Assembly: GCA_031259935.1 (NCBI GenBank)
Contig: JAIRKV010000060.1
Coordinates: 1-17,788 of the forward strand
Direction: 5' to 3'
DNA length: 17,788 nucleotides
Origin: Prevotellaceae bacterium
GTDB taxonomy: Bacteria; Bacteroidota; Bacteroidia; Bacteroidales; UBA932
The notes beneath the pieces were generated by a model. The model searched no databases and had not been told where the DNA came from. It saw nothing but the letters and a program-made list of their open reading frames with translations. A program made the translations under genes and the position numbers. Position 1 is the first letter of the stretch, and every line of letters starts with the position of its first letter. Below are positions 13,996 to 17,788 of the stretch, piece after piece.

Positions 13996-16900
13996 ATGAA
14001 ACTATTAACCACAATTTTAATAACAGGATTTATGTCGATTTATTTTGTAAAAGCACAGTCAGACGACAAAAAATGGATAGAAATAGACTCTTTATTTGCC
14101 GATGGTTTATATAAAACGGCAATAGAAAAATTGAACGTAATATACGGACAGTCGCTTAAAAAAGGCAATGATGTTCAACTCGTAAAATCAATAATTTATC
14201 GACAGGCATGCCAGCAATATACAGAAGAAAATGTTACCGTAGCAGCAATAAATACTTTGCGCAATGATTTGCAAAAAACCAAATCAAATGTTGCTCAATC
14301 GCTTATAAATTCGTTGCTTGGCGAAGCGTTTTTGAATTATTACCGACAAAACAGATGGAAATATTACAATCGCACGGATGTGAATGATGATAAATCAAAT
14401 GTTGATGTTACAACGTGGAGTTTGAACAGAATTTTCAATGAATGTATCGAAGCATATAAACGCTCGCTTGTGAACAGCGATGCACTGTGCAAAATAAAAA
14501 TTAATTATATCAACGACATTCTGGCAGGAAATGAAGAAACGCGCGAATATCGTCCGACTTTGTACGATTTTGTGGCACATCGTGCAATATCGGCATTTGC
14601 AAACAGCGAACTGCGAATAACAACGCCAAAAGACGTTTTTTTGCCGAATGACGAAAATCTGTTTACTTTCGATGCCGGCGATTTTGCAAAAATGCAAATC
14701 TCAAGCAACGATTCAACTTCAAATTTACTGTTTGCGCTGAACATTTTACAGCAACTTACAAAATTTCATTTGCAACAAAACGATGTTCCTGCCATCGGCG
14801 ATATTACTCTTAAACGTTTTGATTTTTTGATAAATAATTCTACATTGCAAAATAAAAAATCATTAGTAATGTCGAGTTTGCAAAAATTTATCGAAACTAC
14901 GGAAAAAAACGATATTTGGTTTGAAACAAATTACAAACTTGCCGTAATGTACAGTGAAAACGGCGAAAATGCGAAAGCCTTAGAAACTTGCGAAACAGCC
15001 TTACAGCAAAAAAATATCGGCGAAAAACAAAAAAACAGACTCGAACAGTACGTTAAATATATAAAATGTCCTTCGTTTGATTTGAAGGTCGAAAATATAA
15101 ATATTCCCAATGAGCCGATAAAAGTTTTTGTAGATTTCAAAGATGTATCGAAAATTTATTTTCGCATGTACAAAATACGGCACAGACAAGGCAGCATTTC
15201 ATATATGGATGATGCTTTTATAAATAAGGATAAAGAAAAATATATAGAAAAAAATGCGCAATTTGTAAAGGAATGGAGCGCAGATTTGCCTCAAACAGCC
15301 GATTACAAAAAACATTCTACGGAAATTATAATAAATTCTGTGGCACAGGGACAATATATTATAGTGGCTTCGGACAAATCCAATTTTTTTAATGCGGACG
15401 AAAAAAATATTGCATATATAAAACTCAACGTTTCGTCAATTTCCTATATTTATAAAGACATAAATTCAAAAACTAATGAAATTTATCTTGCCAATCGCAT
15501 GACAGGCGAACCTTTGCCTTATGCGCATTTCAAAATTATGGATAAAAACATGAACCTGAAAAAAGAATACACGAGCAACAGTCAGGGTATTATAAGAGAT
15601 GACATTTCAGCAAATTACAATGACATTATTGCCGTTGTTGCCCAAAACGATTCTTTAATCGTTAAAAGTTCCGCAATATATGTAAACAGATATTCGTACT
15701 TGGGTTTTAAAGATGATATAATAACAAAATTTTTTCTTGACAGAGCTATTTATCGACCCGGACAAACAGTATATTTCAAAGGAATTGTGCTGAATTATGA
15801 CGACAATAAATATTCAATTGCCGTCGGCGAAAAAGAAGAAATTACATTGAATGATCCGAATGATGAAGAACTTGCGACAATCAATGCAGTAAGCAACGAA
15901 TACGGAACATTCAGCGGAAGTTTCGTTTTGCCTCAATCGGTTTTGGGCGGAAAATTTACAATAGAAAGCGATTATGGAGAAATCGGTTTTTATGTTGAAG
16001 AATACAAGCGTCCGACTTTTGAAGTAAAAATAAATCCTGTTGAAAAAAATCACAAATTCAACGAAACAGTGAATATTTCAGGACTTGCAAAATCTTATGC
16101 AGGTTACAATATCGACAATGCAAAAGTTTCGTACGGCATCGTGCGCCGAATAGAATTTCCATACAGATGGTGGTATTACGGTTTTAACGCCGCAACCGAA
16201 ATTATAGCAAACGGAGAAACAAAAACCGATGAAAACGGAAACTTCAATATCAGTTTTTTTGCCGGCGACAGCGGAATGGAAAACGATATGCAAATTGCCG
16301 TTTATAATATTTCGGTTGATATTACCGACAATAACGGCGAAACGCACTCAACCGTATACGGCTTGCGAATGAGCAAAAAACCGCTTGTAATAAAAACAAA
16401 TATTCCCGAAGAAGCAAATATTGCCGACAGTCTTTTATTCGATTTGTTTACGGAAAATTTGAACGGCAATCCGACAATATCCGACATTACGGTAAATATT
16501 TACAAACTTAAACAGCCTGAAAAACCTTTGCGCAAACGGCTTTGGGGAAAACCCGACAAACCGGTACTGACGCGCGATGAATATAAAAAACTTTTCCCTT
16601 ATGATGCTTATGAAGACGAAGATAAAATTGAAAATTTTGAAGAAATCGCACTTGTAAAAACCGTTTCGTTCAATACTGCCGAAACAAAGAAAATAAATCT
16701 CGACGAATTGAAACAGTATGGAAGCGCTTCGTATCGATTTGATATTACGGCAAAAAACGCCGAAAATATCACAACAGACACAAAAACATACATCCAACTG
16801 CAAGACAACAATACTTTTACAGATATGACAAATTGGGTGCGCAAAGGAAAACAGACCGAAAAGGAAGTCGAATTTTTTGCAGGAGGAATCGGCGACGCCA

Positions 16901-17788
16901 CGTATGTTCATTACGATGTTAAATATAGAAACAATTTGATTGAATCAAAAAATATAATTGTCGACAAAACGCTGCAAAGCATAAAAATCAGTATTCCGGA
17001 AACAAAAAATAATGAAGAATTTTCAGTATCGTTTGCAAGCATATTCAACAACAGAGTTTATACATCTCAACACGTTATAAAACCTTACGAAGACAAAAAC
17101 GATCTTGATATTTCGCTTGTTACTTTCCGCGATAAAATGCAGCCCGGCGAAAAAGAACAGTGGAAACTGAGCGTAAAATCGTCAAATAACGAAAAAGCAA
17201 TGGCTGAAATGGTTGCAAGCCTTTATGATGCTTCGCTGGATGCTTTTGTCGTACACGACTGGAATGAAAATTTTGCGAAAAATCCATCGTTGAATTATAA
17301 TTATTACTACAATGAGTGGCATGAATCAAATATTTTCGGTTCGTCAAATTCGGTAAATCTTTCTAATGTTCATGTAAACATTTATTTTCCAGCCAAAATT
17401 TACGACCGTCTGATAACTGCCGATTATATAAGACGACATGCAAATTATACAAAAACCGTAAATAAAATAACCAAAACCGAAGGAAAAATAAAAGGAATTG
17501 CAGTTGATGAAAATTATGAACCGCTGGCTTATGTTTCCGTTTCCATAAAGAATGAACCATCCACAGTAACAACTGCCGATGAAAACGGAGAATTTGAAAT
17601 TGCGGCAAACAAAGGCGATGTGCTTGTTTTTTCGTATATAGGATATATAACTCAGGAAATAACAGTATACGATGATGTGTTAAGCATTGTGCTTTTGCCC
17701 GATTCCAATATGCTTGAGGAAAATGTTGCTGTTGGTTACAGCGTTGCACGAAAAGAATCGGCTTTGTCGGGAAAAGTAGCAGGAGTGC
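13996..17788 (+). CDS. Alpha-2-macroglobulin-like exported protein with carboxypeptidase-regulatory segment (3' end outside window)
   Basis: 1264 codons are visible without a stop. A signal peptide (1-20, cut after VKA) directs export; there is no lipobox. After a helical N-terminal region of ~350 residues come Ig-like macroglobulin domains. These include MG2, with the hallmark DRAIYRPGQTVYFKG (582-596) and later EEYKRPTFEV. A bait-region/A2M-type segment (about 1036-1080, VTFRDKMQPGEKEQWKL) follows. Residues 1163-1236 form a carboxypeptidase-D regulatory-like domain as in SusC proteins (EPLAYVSVSIK, FSYIGYITQE). Then comes VAVGYSVARKESALSGKVAG (1244-1263), which resembles the start of a TonB-dependent plug. 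I recall Bacteroidota A2M-family proteins with this embedded arrangement. The role is probably envelope defence or protease trapping (inference). It starts 35 bp after sufC and may be co-transcribed. Confidence 0.85.
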   Translation, partial: MKLLTTILITGFMSIYFVKAQSDDKKWIEIDSLFADGLYKTAIEKLNVIYGQSLKKGNDVQLVKSIIYRQACQQYTEENVTVAAINTLRNDLQKTKSNVAQSLINSLLGEAFLNYYRQNRWKYYNRTDVNDDKSNVDVTTWSLNRIFNECIEAYKRSLVNSDALCKIKINYINDILAGNEETREYRPTLYDFVAHRAISAFANSELRITTPKDVFLPNDENLFTFDAGDFAKMQISSNDSTSNLLFALNILQQLTKFHLQQNDVPAIGDITLKRFDFLINNSTLQNKKSLVMSSLQKFIETTEKNDIWFETNYKLAVMYSENGENAKALETCETALQQKNIGEKQKNRLEQYVKYIKCPSFDLKVENINIPNEPIKVFVDFKDVSKIYFRMYKIRHRQGSISYMDDAFINKDKEKYIEKNAQFVKEWSADLPQTADYKKHSTEIIINSVAQGQYIIVASDKSNFFNADEKNIAYIKLNVSSISYIYKDINSKTNEIYLANRMTGEPLPYAHFKIMDKNMNLKKEYTSNSQGIIRDDISANYNDIIAVVAQNDSLIVKSSAIYVNRYSYLGFKDDIITKFFLDRAIYRPGQTVYFKGIVLNYDDNKYSIAVGEKEEITLNDPNDEELATINAVSNEYGTFSGSFVLPQSVLGGKFTIESDYGEIGFYVEEYKRPTFEVKINPVEKNHKFNETVNISGLAKSYAGYNIDNAKVSYGIVRRIEFPYRWWYYGFNAATEIIANGETKTDENGNFNISFFAGDSGMENDMQIAVYNISVDITDNNGETHSTVYGLRMSKKPLVIKTNIPEEANIADSLLFDLFTENLNGNPTISDITVNIYKLKQPEKPLRKRLWGKPDKPVLTRDEYKKLFPYDAYEDEDKIENFEEIALVKTVSFNTAETKKINLDELKQYGSASYRFDITAKNAENITTDTKTYIQLQDNNTFTDMTNWVRKGKQTEKEVEFFAGGIGDATYVHYDVKYRNNLIESKNIIVDKTLQSIKISIPETKNNEEFSVSFASIFNNRVYTSQHVIKPYEDKNDLDISLVTFRDKMQPGEKEQWKLSVKSSNNEKAMAEMVASLYDASLDAFVVHDWNENFAKNPSLNYNYYYNEWHESNIFGSSNSVNLSNVHVNIYFPAKIYDRLITADYIRRHANYTKTVNKITKTEGKIKGIAVDENYEPLAYVSVSIKNEPSTVTTADENGEFEIAANKGDVLVFSYIGYITQEITVYDDVLSIVLLPDSNMLEENVAVGYSVARKESALSGKVAGV

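Overview
The window looks like part of a chromosome from the Bacteroidota, probably a Bacteroidales-like lineage. It is AT-rich. The IleRS fragment, the DksA-like protein, the LptE lipoprotein and the large MG2/carboxypeptidase-regulatory protein are all of Bacteroidota type. Promoter-like sequences fit the TTTG-N19-TAnnTTTG pattern of that phylum's primary sigma factor, and Shine-Dalgarno motifs are mostly absent. There are ten protein genes. The first and last are cut by the window edges. No tRNA, rRNA or CRISPR array is visible.

Left part (1-6635): the 3' end of ileS, then an inverted single-chain restriction-modification enzyme (nuclease + N6-adenine methylase + specificity domain), then a DksA-family gene and lspA. 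As I recall, ileS, dksA-like and lspA form a conserved string in this phylum, so the restriction gene looks like an insertion into housekeeping DNA. The DksA-like protein carries an unusual N-terminal tail of about 240 residues, rich in lysine and alanine and built from three ~70-residue repeats.

Middle part (6636-11280): a MITE-like element with terminal inverted repeats, a membrane protein gene on the minus strand, and a 210-bp near-palindromic element (7888-8097). That element has a well-formed promoter beside it and is best read as a 6S-like structured RNA on the minus strand. Then comes a compact plus-strand operon: sigma54-type activator, LptE lipoprotein, TPR-like protein and SecG, closed by a clear terminator. 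Envelope assembly (LspA, LptE, SecG) is a common theme.

Right part (11281-17788): a ~0.75-kb gene-free island of palindromic intergenic repeats built around CGTCATTGCGAG, including a ~94-bp copy of the MITE end seen 4.3 kb upstream in opposite orientation. Then come rubrerythrin (minus), an orphan sufC (plus), and the first 1264 codons of a very large exported alpha-2-macroglobulin-like protein that also contains a SusC-style carboxypeptidase-regulatory/plug-like segment.

The observations I consider most worth a second look are the 6S-like RNA, four near-identical extended promoters in front of unrelated genes, the inverted MITE-end copies, the lysine-repeat DksA fusion, and the MG2 protein with an embedded TonB-plug-like region.
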